In this document: piece by piece, positions 11,050 to 21,700 of the stretch
Layout of the letters: each line of letters starts with the position of its first letter
Numbering within the stretch: the stretch's first letter is position 1
Source of the DNA: Symbiodinium natans
Lineage: Eukaryota; Sar; Dinophyceae; Suessiales; Symbiodiniaceae
Assembly: GCA_905221605.1 (NCBI GenBank)
Contig: CAJNDS010000557.1
Coordinates: 475,182-539,181, forward strand
Length of the DNA stretch: 64,000 nt
Reading direction: 5' to 3'
Made by a program: the position numbers and the translations under genes
The notes under the pieces: model-generated
Told to the model about the DNA's origin: nothing
Database searches by the model: none
Seen by the model: the letters and a program-made list of their open reading frames with translations, nothing else

Positions 11050-13690
11050 ACGTCAGTCGTACTATGGAGGCCTCAGGAACAAGAACCAGGTAGTTCCTCT
11101 TTTCTCTTCTCTTTTTCTCCTCAATCCTAAAGTCGAAGGCTCTCGTGAGGAGAAGAGAAGGGAGAGAAGGAGGGAAAGATAAGAGGAACACGATTTTCAT
11201 GGGAAGAGCCAAGAAAAGAATAGAAGAGAGATAAAACAAGGCGCAAAGAAGATGGTACTCTTCTTTATCTATCCTCTCTCCCTTATCTCTCCGTTCCCTC
11301 TGTCTTTTCGAAATGAGAAAAACAAAAAGAAAGATGAAAAGAAGAAGGGTTAGGAAAAGAGCCGAAGAGATAGGCCGAAAAGAGGGGTATGGTGAAGTAC
11401 GGCAAAGGTCCACGCACAAGGAGTCACCTTCTGCTTACCCTTCCACTGCTTGATTTTACAAGCTCCTTTCTTGTGTTTTATCAGTTAAAATTAAAAGGAA
11501 ACAGAAGGAGAGAAGGGAAAGGGAAGTGAGAGAGGAGAGACAACAAGGAGGCCATTTTAATTTCCTGTGAGTTATCAAAAGGAATGCAATATTATGGGAA
11601 GAGCAATGGAAAAAAAGAGTGGAAGAGAAATTAAGACAGGAGAGGGAGGTGCAAAAATAAGGCAAAGAGAAGATGGTGCCGTTTTCATCTCACCTCTCGT
11701 TCTTATCTTCCTCTTCTCTGGTTCTTTTCCCTGTGAAATAAAAAACAAAAGGAAGGACAATGAACATATAAAGGAACCCGTTTTCGTTTTCCGTTTGGGC
11801 ACAAGGAAAAAAACAGAGGCGATAGGGCGAGAGGAGGGGTTTGCTGAAGCATGGGGAGGGTGTACGGGCAAGGGGCCAACTCCGCCCACTTCCCCCATCC
11901 ATTGAAAGAGGAAAAGGAACAGGGCCTCCATTCCCCTCTTATTCTTCCTTTCTTGCGTTTTTGTCGTTTAGAAGGGAACAGGAGAAGAGGAGGGAGAGAG
12001 AAGGAGAGAGGAGACATAAAAAGGGTTGCATTTTAATGGGAAGAGCAAAGAAAAGACCAGAAGAGAGATGATGGGAGAAGAGGGGGAGACAAAACAAGGC
12101 GCACAGAAAATGGGCAGATAAGAAGAGAGGAAAGGGAATGACCAAGTACAATGAGGAGTTCTTCAATTTCCCTCCCTATCTCTTATGTTACTTTTCCTTC
12201 TTGTGGGGTGTCCCTTTTTCTCTTGAAGATGCAGAAAACGATTGAAAAGGACACCCGTTCCATCGCCCATATGTAGGGAAAGAGAGAGAATCATGAGCAT
12301 CAGCTGGGCTTGCTGCCAATCCAACATGGGCGTCCCTTTTAATCGCATTCTGTGTCCTTTTTTCTCGCTTGAAGATGCAGAAAACGATCCAAAAGCACAT
12401 CTGTTGGAGGAAGAGAGAAGGAGAGAGGAGAGATACCAAGGATTGCATATTTAATGGGAAGAGCAAGGAAGAGAATAGAAGACAGATGAATAGAGAAGAT
12501 GGCGCTCTTCTTTATCTATTCTCTCTCCCTTGTTTCTCCCTTCCCTCTTTCTTTTCGAAATGAGAAAAACAAAAAGGAAGAACTATGAGAAGGAGAAGAG
12601 TAAGGAAAGGAACAGAAGAGATAGGCCGAGAGGATGAATATGATGGAGTATTATGGAAAGGCTCACGCGCAAGGAGTCACCCTCTGCTTACCTTTTCACT
12701 GCTTTATCATATGAGTTCCTTTCTTGTGTTTTATCAGTTAAAAGGAAGCGGAAGAAGAGAAGGGAAAGGGAAGTGAGAGAGGAAAGATAACAAGGATGCT
12801 ATGTTTCCCGAAGCGTGCTGCAAGGAATAGAAGAGACAGGAAGCAAGGAGACGGAATCACAAAATAAGGCGCAAAGCTGTACATATCATCTCTCCCTTGT
12901 CTCTCCCTATTCCCTTTCGAACTAGAAAAAACCATTCTTGCTTTTCACAGATAGGTTCCCTCTCTCCTCTTCAGGAAATCCCCTTTCCCTTATGTTGCTT
13001 TTTGAAGCGAATAAGAAAAATAGCAGATAAGAAGAGAGGAAAGGGTCAATTTCCCTCCCTATCTCTTATGTTGCTTTTCCTTCTTGTGGGGTGTCCCTGT
13101 TTCTCTTGAAGATGCAGAAAACGATTGAAAAGGACACCCGTTCCATCGCCCATGTGTAGGGAAAGAGAGAGAATCATGAGCATCAGCTGGGCTTGCTGCC
13201 AATCCAACATGGGCGTCCCTTTTAATCGCAGTCTGTGTCCTTTTTTCTCGCTTGAAGATGCAGAAAACGATCCAAAAGCACATCTGTTGGAGGAAGAGAG
13301 AAGGAGAGAGGAGAGATACCAAGGATTGCATATTTAATGGGAAGAGCAAGGAAGAGAATAGAAGACAGATGAATAGAGAAGAGGGAGAGACAAAACAAGG
13401 CGCAGAGAAGATGGCACTCTTCTTTATCTATTCTCTCTCCCTTGTTTCTCCCTTCCCTCTTTCTTTTCGAAATGAGAAAAACAAAAAGGAAGAACTATGA
13501 GAAGGAGAAGAGTAAGGAAAGGAACAGAAGAGATAGGCCGAGAGGATGAATATGATGGAGTATTATGGAAAGGCTCACGCGCAAGGAGTCACCCTCTGCT
13601 TACCTTTCCACTGCTTTATCATATGAGTTCCTTTCTTGTGTTTTATCAGTTAAAAGGAAGCAGAAGAGAAGGGAAAAGCAAAAATTGAGC
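11050..13690. repeat. Polypurine/polypyrimidine tract with a direct duplication
   Basis: About 2.6 kb in which long stretches are purine-rich (gaagagaaggag) alternating with pyrimidine-rich segments (ctctctccctt). A roughly 600-bp segment is directly duplicated: 12,169-12,765 matches 13,051-13,675 almost exactly. The second copy has an extra 30 bp (ggagagacaaaacaaggcgc). Open frames on both strands are explained by this composition and have no domain support. Confidence 0.8.
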
Positions 13691-15960
13691 CCAACATTTT
13701 AGGACCAGGGCTTGCGATCTGACTCTTTGGAGCAAAAATCGATTCCAAAATCTTAGGGACCAGGGCTTGCGATGTTACTCTTTGGAGCAAGAAATGAGCC
13801 CAAAATCTTAAAGACCGGGGCTTGCGATTTCACCTTTTGGAGCAAATACTGGGCCCAAAATCTTAGGGACCAGGGCTTGCAATTTGACTCCGTGGAGCAC
13901 AAATCGACCCCGAAATCTTAGGGACCAGGGCTTGCGATTTGACTCTGTGGAGCACAAATCGACCCCGAAAACTTAGGGACCAGGGCTTGCGATTTGACTC
14001 TTTGGAGCAAAAATCGACCCAAAAATCTAAGGGACCAGGGCTTGCGATTTTACTCTTTGGCGCAAAAACTGGGCCCCAAATCTTAGGGACCAGGGCTTGC
14101 GATGTCACTCTTTGGAGCAAAATTGAACCCAAAGTCTTAGGGACCAGGGCTTGCGATTTGACTCTTTGGAGCAAAAACTGGGCCCAAAATCTTAGGGAGC
14201 AGGGTTTGCGATTTGACTCTTTGGAGCAAAAACTGGGCCCCAAATCTTAGGGACCAGGGCTTGCGGTTTGACTCTTTGGAGCAAAAATTGAACCCAAAAT
14301 CTTAGGGACCAGGGCTTGCGATTTGACTCTTTGAACCAAAAACTGGGCCCAAAATCTTAGGGACAAGGGCTTGCGATGTCACTCTTTGGAGCAAAAAATG
14401 AACCCAAAATCTTAGGGACCAGGGCTTGCGATTTGACTCTTTGGAGCAAAAACTGGGCCCCAAATCTTAGGGACCAGGGCTTGCGATTTGACTCTTTGGA
14501 GCAAAAATTGAACCCAAAATCTTAGGGACCAGGGCTTGCGATTTGACTCTTCGGAGCAAAAACTGGGCCCAAGATCTTAGGGACCAGGGCTTGCGATGTC
14601 ACTCTTTGGAGCAACAATGAATGCAAAATCTTAGGGACCAGGGCCTGCGATTTGACTCTTTGGAGCAAAAATTGAACCCAAAATCTTAGGGACCAGGGCT
14701 TGCGATTTGACTCTTTGGAGCAAAAACTGGGCCCAAGATCTTAGGGACCAGGGCTTGCGATGTCACTCTTTGGAGCAAAAAATGAACCCAAAATCTTAGG
14801 GACCAGGGCTTGCGATTTGACTCTTTGGAGCAAAAACTGGGCCCCAAATCTTAGGGACCAGGGCTTGCGATGTCACTCTTTGGAGCAAAAAAAAACCCAA
14901 AATCTTAAGGACCAGGGCTTGCGATGTCACTCTTTGGAGCAAAAATTGAACCCAAAATCTTAGGGACCAGGACTTGCGATGTCACTCTTTGGAGCAAAAA
15001 CTGGGCCCCAAATCTTAAGGACCAGGGCTTGCGATGTCACTCTTTGGAGCAAAAAATGAACCCAAAATCTTAGGGACCAGGGCTTGCGATGTTACTCTTT
15101 GGAGCAAAAACTGGGCCCCAAATCTTAGGGACCAGGGCTTGCGATGTCACTCTTTGGAGCAAAAATTGAACCCAAAATCTTAGGGACCAGGACTTGCGAT
15201 GTCACTCTTTGGAGCAAAAACTGGGCCCCCAATCTTAGGGACCAGAGCTTGCGATGTCACTCTTTGGAGCAAAAATTGAACCCAAAATCTTAGGGACCAG
15301 GGCTTGCGATTTCACTCTTCGGAGCAAAAACTGGGCCCCAAATCTTAGGGACCAGGGCTTGCGATGTTACTCTTTGGAGCAAAGATTGAACCCAAAATCT
15401 TAGGGACCAGGGCTTGCGATTTGACCCTTTGGAGCAAAAACTGGGCCCAAAATCTTAGGGACCAGGGCTTGCGATTTGACTCTTTGGAGCAACTGGGCCC
15501 AAGATCTTAGGGACCAGGGCTTGCGATGTCACTCTTTTGGGCAAGAAATGAGCCCAAAATCTTAGGGAGCAGGGCTTGCGATTTGACCCTTTGGAGCAAA
15601 AACTGTGCCCCAAATCTTAGGGACCAGGGCTTGCGGTTTGACTCTGTGGAGCAAAAATTGAACCCGAAATCTTCGGGACCAGGGCTTGCGATTTGACTCT
15701 TCGGAGCAAGAAATGAGCCCAAAATCTTAAGGACCAGGGCTTGCTTTGGAGCAAAAAACTGAGTCCAAAATCTTAGGGACCAGGGCTTGCGATTTGACTC
15801 TTTGGAGCAAAAACTGGGCCCCAAATAATAGGGACCAGGGCTTGCGATGTTACTCTTTGGGGCAAGAGGGCTTGCGATGTTACTCTTTGGGGCAAGAAAT
15901 GAGCTCAAAATCTTAGGGACCAGGGCTTGCGATGTCACTTTTTGGAGCAAAAACTGTGCC
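13690..15960 (+). repeat. 55-57 bp satellite, about 40 copies
   Basis: Head-to-tail copies of a unit with landmarks CTTAGGGACCAGGGCTTGCG, then ATTTGACTCTTTGGAGC, then a variable AAAAACTGGGCCC or AAAATTGAACCC segment. The variable segment and the ATTTGAC/ATGTCAC choice alternate in higher-order patterns. There are no spacers of the CRISPR kind. Open frames across it come from a near-multiple-of-three unit. Confidence 0.95.
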
Positions 15961-15961
15961 C

Positions 15962-16325
15962 TAGTATTGGGGGGAGGAGGGCTCGTGATTTAGTATTGGG
16001 AGGAGGGCCGGGCTCGTAAATTAGTATTGGGGGGAGGCCCGGCTCGTGATTTAGTATTGCGGGAGGCCCGGGCTCGTGATTTAGTATTGGGGGGAGGCCC
16101 GGGCTCGTGATTTAGTATTGGGGGGAGGCCCGGCCTCGTAATTTGGAGGCCCGGGCTCGTGATTTAGCCCGGGCTCGTGATTTAGTATTGGGGGGAGGCC
16201 CGGGCTCGTGATTTAGTATTGCGGGAAGGCCCGGGCTCGTAATTTAGTATTGGGGGGAGGCCCGGGCTCGTGATTTAGTATTGGGGGGAGGCCCGGGCTC
16301 GTGGTTTAGTATTGGGGGGAGGAGG
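15962..16325 (+). repeat. 31-bp satellite GCCCGGGCTCGTGATTTAG...
   Basis: About 11-12 copies of a 31-bp unit made of GCCCGGGCTCGTGATTTAG followed by TATTGGGGGGAG. Some copies are truncated (16,145-16,170). It directly follows the 55-57 bp satellite. Confidence 0.93.
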
Positions 16326-16344
16326 ATGCCCCAGCCCCCACCCC

Positions 16345-18480
16345 CCATTTGGAAATAAATGAATTAATTGAATTAATTGAAATAATTGAATTAATTCAAT
16401 TAACTCAATTAATTGATTTATTTCCAAAGGGGAGGTGGAATTAATTGAATTAATTGAATTAATTCAATTATTTCAATTAATTCAAGTAATTCATTTATTT
16501 CCAAATGGGGGGGATTCCCCAGCCCCCACCCCCCCCCTTTGGAAATAAATGAATTAATTGAATTAATTGAATTAATTCAATTAATTCAATTAATTCATTT
16601 ATTTCCAAAGGGGAGGTGGAATTCATTGAATTAATTGAATTAATTGAATTAATTCAATTAATACAATTAATTCAATTAATTCAATTAATTCAATTAATTC
16701 AATTAATTCAATTAATTCATTTATTTCCAAATGGGGGGGATTCCCCAGCCCCCACCCCCCCCCCCTTTGGAAATAAATAAATTAATTGAATTAATTCAAT
16801 TAATTCAATTAATTCATTTATTTCCAAAGGGGGGGGAGGGGTGGGGGCTGGGGAATCCCCCCATTTGGAATTAATTGAATTAATTGAATTAATTGAATTA
16901 ATTGAATCAATTCAATTAATTGAATTAATTCAATTAATTCAATTAATTCAATTAATTCCACCCCCCCCCTTTGGAAATAAATGAATTAATTGAATTAATT
17001 GAATTAATTGAAATTCAATTAATTCAATTAATTCCATTAATTCAATTAATTCAATTATTTCAATTATTTCATTTATTTCCAAAGGGGGGGGGGTGGGGGC
17101 TGGGGAATCCCCCCCATTTGGAAATGAATGAACTAATTGAACGAAATTATTTAAACTATCGCGGCTCGATTTGGCCAAATTTTGCCGGGCAGCCTGCGGG
17201 CAAAATTTGGCCAAATCGGGCTGCTTTTCGTATGCCATGAGAAATGCGCGGCTCGATTTGGCCAAATTTTGCCCGGAGGCTGCAGGGCAAAATTTGGCCA
17301 AATCGAGCCGCGCATTTCTCAGCGCGTACGACGAGCAGCCCGATTTGGCCAAATTTTGCCCGCAGACTTCCCGGCAAAATTTGGCCAAATCGAGCCGCGA
17401 TAGTTTAAATAATTTCGGGCCTCCAGCAAGGCGCGGCTCGATTTGGCCAGATTTTGCCGGGCAGTCTGCGGGCAAAATTTGGCCAAATCGGGCTGCTCGT
17501 CGAACGCGATGAGAAATGCGCGGCTCGATTTGGCCAAATTTTGCCGGGCAGCCTCCGGGCAAAATTTGGCCAAATCGAGCCGCGCCTTTCTGAAGGCCCG
17601 AATTTTTTAAACTATCGCGGCTCGATTTGGCCAAATTTTGCCGGGCAGCTTCCGGGCAAAATTTGGCCAAATCGGGCTGCCCTTCGTATGCGATGAGAAA
17701 TGCGTGGCTCGATTTGGCCAAATTTTGCCCGGAGGCTGCCCGGCAAAATTTGGCCAAATCGAGCCGCGATAGTTTAAATAATTTCGGGCCTCCAGAAAAG
17801 GCGCGGCTCGATTTGGCCAAATTTTGCCGGGCAGCCTCCGGGCAAAATTTGGCCAAATCGAGCTGGGGGGGTGGGGTCTGGGGAATCCCCCCCATTTGGA
17901 AATAAATGAATTAATTGAATTAATTGAATTAATTGAATTAATTGAATTAATTCAATTAATTAAATTAATTCAATTAATTCCACCCCCCCTTTGGAAATAA
18001 ATTAATTAATTGAATTAATTGAATTAATTGAATTAATTGAATTAATTGAATTAATTCAATAATTCAATTAATTCAATTAATTCAATTAATTCATTTATTT
18101 CCAAAGGGGGGGGAGGGGTGGGGGCTGGGGAATCCCCCCCATTTGGAAATAAATGAATTAATTGAATGAATTAATTGAATTAATCGAAATAATTCAACTA
18201 ATTCAATTAATTCAATTAATTAATTTATTTCCAAAGGGGAGGTGGAATTAATTGAATTAATTGAATTAATTCCAATTAATTCAATTAATTCAATTAATTC
18301 AATTAATTCAATTAATTCAATTAATTCAATTAATTCATTTATTTCCAAAGGGGGGGGGGTTCAATTAATTCAATTAATTCAATTAATTCAACTAATTCAA
18401 TTAATTCCACCCCCCCTTTGGAAATAAATGAATTAATTGAATTAATTGATTAAATTCATTAAATTCCAGGGGGAAAGTGG
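16345..18480. repeat. Palindromic AATTAATTGA/TCAATTAATT modules
   Basis: About nine modules. Each starts TGGAAATAAATGAATTAATTG, passes into TCAATTAATT runs and ends CATTTATTTCCA, so each module is an extended palindrome. G/C separators containing GGGGATTCCCC and runs of C or G divide the modules. The hairpin array at 17,155-17,862 sits inside the fourth or fifth module. Reading frames of the type INSINSIN and LIELIEL are products of the repeat. Confidence 0.93.
17155..17862. repeat. Array of eight perfect long hairpins
   Basis: Eight units each contain a 20-bp arm CGATTTGGCCAAATTTTGCC and its exact inverse, separated by a 10-15 bp GC-rich loop such as gggcagcctgcg. Arms start near 17,167, 17,254, 17,341, 17,438, 17,525, 17,625, 17,709 and 17,810. 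Each arm itself contains the palindrome TTTGGCCAAA. Linkers alternate between types (gagaaatgcgcggct, tagtttaaataatttcgggcctccag and relatives). Because every unit is self-complementary, long open frames exist on both strands (for example 315 codons, 16,948-17,895 minus). They encode repeats of DLAKFCP and GQNLAKS and are not credible proteins. Confidence 0.95.
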
Positions 18481-18533
18481 AAATTAAGGAATTTAATGAA
18501 TTAAATTCTGTCTGTGCAACCCTACAGGACCTA

Positions 18534-18636
18534 AAATAGGGTCTATTTGGAACATGGCTCTTGTGAATAAGTATACGTTTTGGGGCCTGTTTTCCTCTTG
18601 TAAATACGATTCCCAGCTTCCAAATAGACCCTATTT
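18534..18636. mobile_element. MITE-like hairpin, AAATAGGGTCTATTTGGAA ends
   Basis: The 19-bp end at 18,534-18,552 is perfectly inverted at 18,618-18,636. The right end continues into gcttaaatagg plus a G/C tract. The same junction (G tract, ggcttaaataggg, tatttggaagctggga) recurs singly at 10,951-11,000. Confidence 0.8.
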
Positions 18637-18647
18637 AAGCTGCACAC

Positions 18648-18747
18648 CCCCCCCCCCACTCCCCCCCCTCCCCCCCCCCTCCCCCCCCCCCACCCCCTCC
18701 CCCCCCCCTCCCCCCCCCTTGCCCGCCCTCCCCCCCCCCCTCCCCCA
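18648..18747 (-). repeat. C-rich tract, G-quadruplex-prone on minus strand
   Basis: About 100 bp of C runs broken by single T, A or G. On the minus strand it reads as many G runs of six or more. It lies within about 10 bp of the donor of the last recognised xanthine dehydrogenase-like exon. Confidence 0.9.
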
Positions 18748-18753
18748 CGGCTC

Positions 18754-21700
18754 CTGGATCATGGTGCTCAAGGTGCAGGCTGCGCCCAAAGTCAACTCAG
18801 TGCCGCTGTGCGCGACAGCTCGCAGCTCAGTGACGTTCCTGAAGGACACTCGGGCTTTAGGGTTTAGGCTTTAGGGGTGGGTCTTGGAAGTTTCGGCCAG
18901 ATTCATCGTCCTCAAGTGGCGGGGGAGGGGAGGTGAACTATACGCGTTTGCTGAAATAAAACCACAAGAAAGCAAGCGGCTGAATGTTGATGAAGACCGT
19001 GGGCTGGTCGTTCGGGTGTGGCGGGTAGTACTTGACGACCCCTGTGCTCGTGTTGCCTCAGCTCGCGGAGAAGCATTGTTCAAGGAGCGGGGGCTATGCT
19101 TTCAAGCTCGTTTTCAGGTCGCTGGCTGAGGAGTGGAAGAGTCGGGACCTATGTAAACGGGCGAGAAGCACAGAGGTGTAGCGATTACTGGCTGGCTACA
19201 CATGCGAATCTCCGATACTGTTTTTTTTTCGAAAGCAGGGCTGCATGATTCAACGCGAAGTCACCGTGAACTGTGGACATGTTGTGTTGTGCCATCTTGA
19301 CGGGAAAGCCGAGATCATCCAGCGGAGGTGCCAACGACCAGCCGATGTGGAAATGTGACTGCATACGTCCTGGGCTGCAGGCAATGGCACTTTGAACGCA
19401 CCATTAGTAAAAGCTCTTCAGAACATACAACCATACAGGTGGCTCACCGATCCGGCATGCATCAAGTCGTGTGGAACGTACTGTGCAAAGGCCTGTATAA
19501 GCATTGGCCGAGACAGTGATCTGGTCTAGCAGAACCGTCCAAGGCTTTGGCTGCGGGAACGCCTTCAACAGAATAAGACCAAGACGAGCTCCAGATTCCC
19601 AGGTAACGGAGCCGCCAAAACCCCAAATCGTTCAACAGTGTTGAGAAACTCCGAGGCTCAATGCTGGGAAGACATCGGCGAGGGTCGTGCAGTTGAGCCT
19701 GGGCGTCAAAGTGAAAGCACGTAGCGTCGTAGCGTCTTGGGACGCCTCGAGTCTCCGAATTCTCCACCTCACCTCGCAACTCGAAAAACCCTCAACGCCA
19801 AGCCCCCCAACCTACACCCTGCTCGAGGCTACAGGGCTTCCAAGTGGATCAAAACTCATGCCGGCATTCGGGAGCTGACACCTCCAGACCCCGAACGTCC
19901 CTCTCAACCCCAACCTATACGGAACCCAAGACCACGGAAGTCCCTGGAAGGAAAGGAGGCGAACCCCAAGAACTCCTTGGGCTTTGGGTTCCCTTAAGGG
20001 CCGACTGCGTTCCCCACGAAAGGACAAGGTGCCAGAGCTGGCCGTCGCGGCTCAGCACGGAGCTCTGCAGCTTCACGTCCTTGCGTCTCGTGCGCAGATG
20101 CGACAGCAGTATCTGAACCTATAAACCCGAAACCCTTAGCCCTACACCCTAAAGCCTAAACCCTAAACCCAAACCCTAAAACCCTAAACCCTTCAAGCAC
20201 TAATGGGCGTCAGCAGTTTCAGAGATCTCCGCTACGGCTGCTGGATTTGGGAGCTGAGGGGTAGCTGGGCTTGAACCGCGTCCTTGGTACCGGCCACGTG
20301 TGCCGTGCAGTCGGGCTGTGTGACGGCATCCTTCATGGCCTCGGGTGTGGGGTTGAGGTTGGGATGTTCCCCCTTATGCGAGCAGTCCTTATAATAGGGA
20401 TTATCATAGGGGGTACTTTAGTCCCTATGAAGGACTCTTAGTATAATTGAGGGCTTAGGGGTTTGGGGGTTTAAGGGTTCTAGGGTTTCAGCGCTGACCT
20501 TCGAGACCCATTCAACAAAGAGGTCGGGACGGAGGCAGGGAGCGAGGAATCATTGCAGTATCTTGTAGGGCAAAGGGTTTGACGGCCCCCAAAATTCTAC
20601 CCCTTGGCAAACTGGGGGGCCGCCTTTTCTAGGAACCCCATGGAACCCCAAAACTCGGGACCCCTGTGTCGGGAAAGCCGACATGTTGTAGGGTCTTATT
20701 GCCAGCATCCACATATGTGCACCCACCAATAACCGTAACGAGAACCCTAAACCCCCTAGAACCTGAACACTAAACCCGAAACCCTAAACCCAAGACCCTA
20801 CCTCTGAGTGCCCTGGCGTCATGGATCGGGCGGTAGCCAGTGCATCGGCACAAGTTGCCCTGGATGCATCCCTCGATCTCCTGGCAGTTTAGGATTTCGG
20901 GATTAGGGCTCAATTAGGGCTTAGGGTTTAGGGCTTAGGGTTCATTTAGGGATTAGGGTTTTGGGTTTAGGGTTCATTTAAGGATTGGGGCTCAAATAGG
21001 GATTACGGTTTAGGGTTCGTGTAGGGATTCGGGCTTAATCAGGGATTAGGGTTTAGGGTCCATTTGGGGTTGAGGGTTTTGGACACCAGGGTTCACGGCA
21101 AACAGAAACCACCTTCAAAACCCAAGCCGCACCCCCGGAGTGCGCTCTTGCAGAGGTTTAAGGTTTAGGGTTTAGGGTTTAGGGTTTAGGGTTTAGGGTT
21201 TAGGGAACCCCCTCCTTCGGCTCCCGGGAACCTCCCTTCGCCAGGTGCCCGTAGAGGGCCATGACCATGCCAGGGGTGCACATGCCTGAGCCAATAGGGT
21301 TTAGGGTTTAGGGTTTAGGGCTTAGACTCCGGAAACGAAACTCTTGGGGAGGTCGTCTTCTTGGCATCTTTCTGATGTCAAGATGGGGGTACATCCTCCA
21401 GGGCATGGCGGAGCAAACTCAGGCATCTGAGGAAGCACCCGGGCTCCATTTTCAGAGCTGCTTCTTCCAAAGAGCCCCAAGAAGAACTTCGATGAGGCCC
21501 CTGGCTTCAAAAGGCGCCCCGTGCTTAAAATTGAATGGAAGGGAGCCTTTTACATTGTCTTTAAACTGATACAAAACAGGGTGGCTCTCAAGGGATTCTG
21601 GGACTAGAACGATTCTTGCGATTCGACTACGAATGACAAGCATTCGGAGGGAGGCCTGGATCTGGGGTTTAGGGTTTAGGGTTTAGGGTTTAGGGCTTAG

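Noticed and set aside
11048-12466. Several 60-126 codon ORFs on both strands
   Set aside because: Phe/Leu/Ser-rich or Lys/Glu/Arg-rich translations of polypyrimidine and polypurine DNA, without domains.
13690-15960. CRISPR-like array
   Set aside because: The repeats are contiguous, with no unique spacers of constant length and no cas genes. The genome is eukaryotic, so this is a satellite.
16948-17895. 315-codon minus-strand ORF with DLAKFCP/GQNLAKS repeats
   Set aside because: It lies wholly on self-complementary hairpins and AATTAATTGA repeats. Similar ORFs exist on both strands in several frames, so it is a composition artefact.
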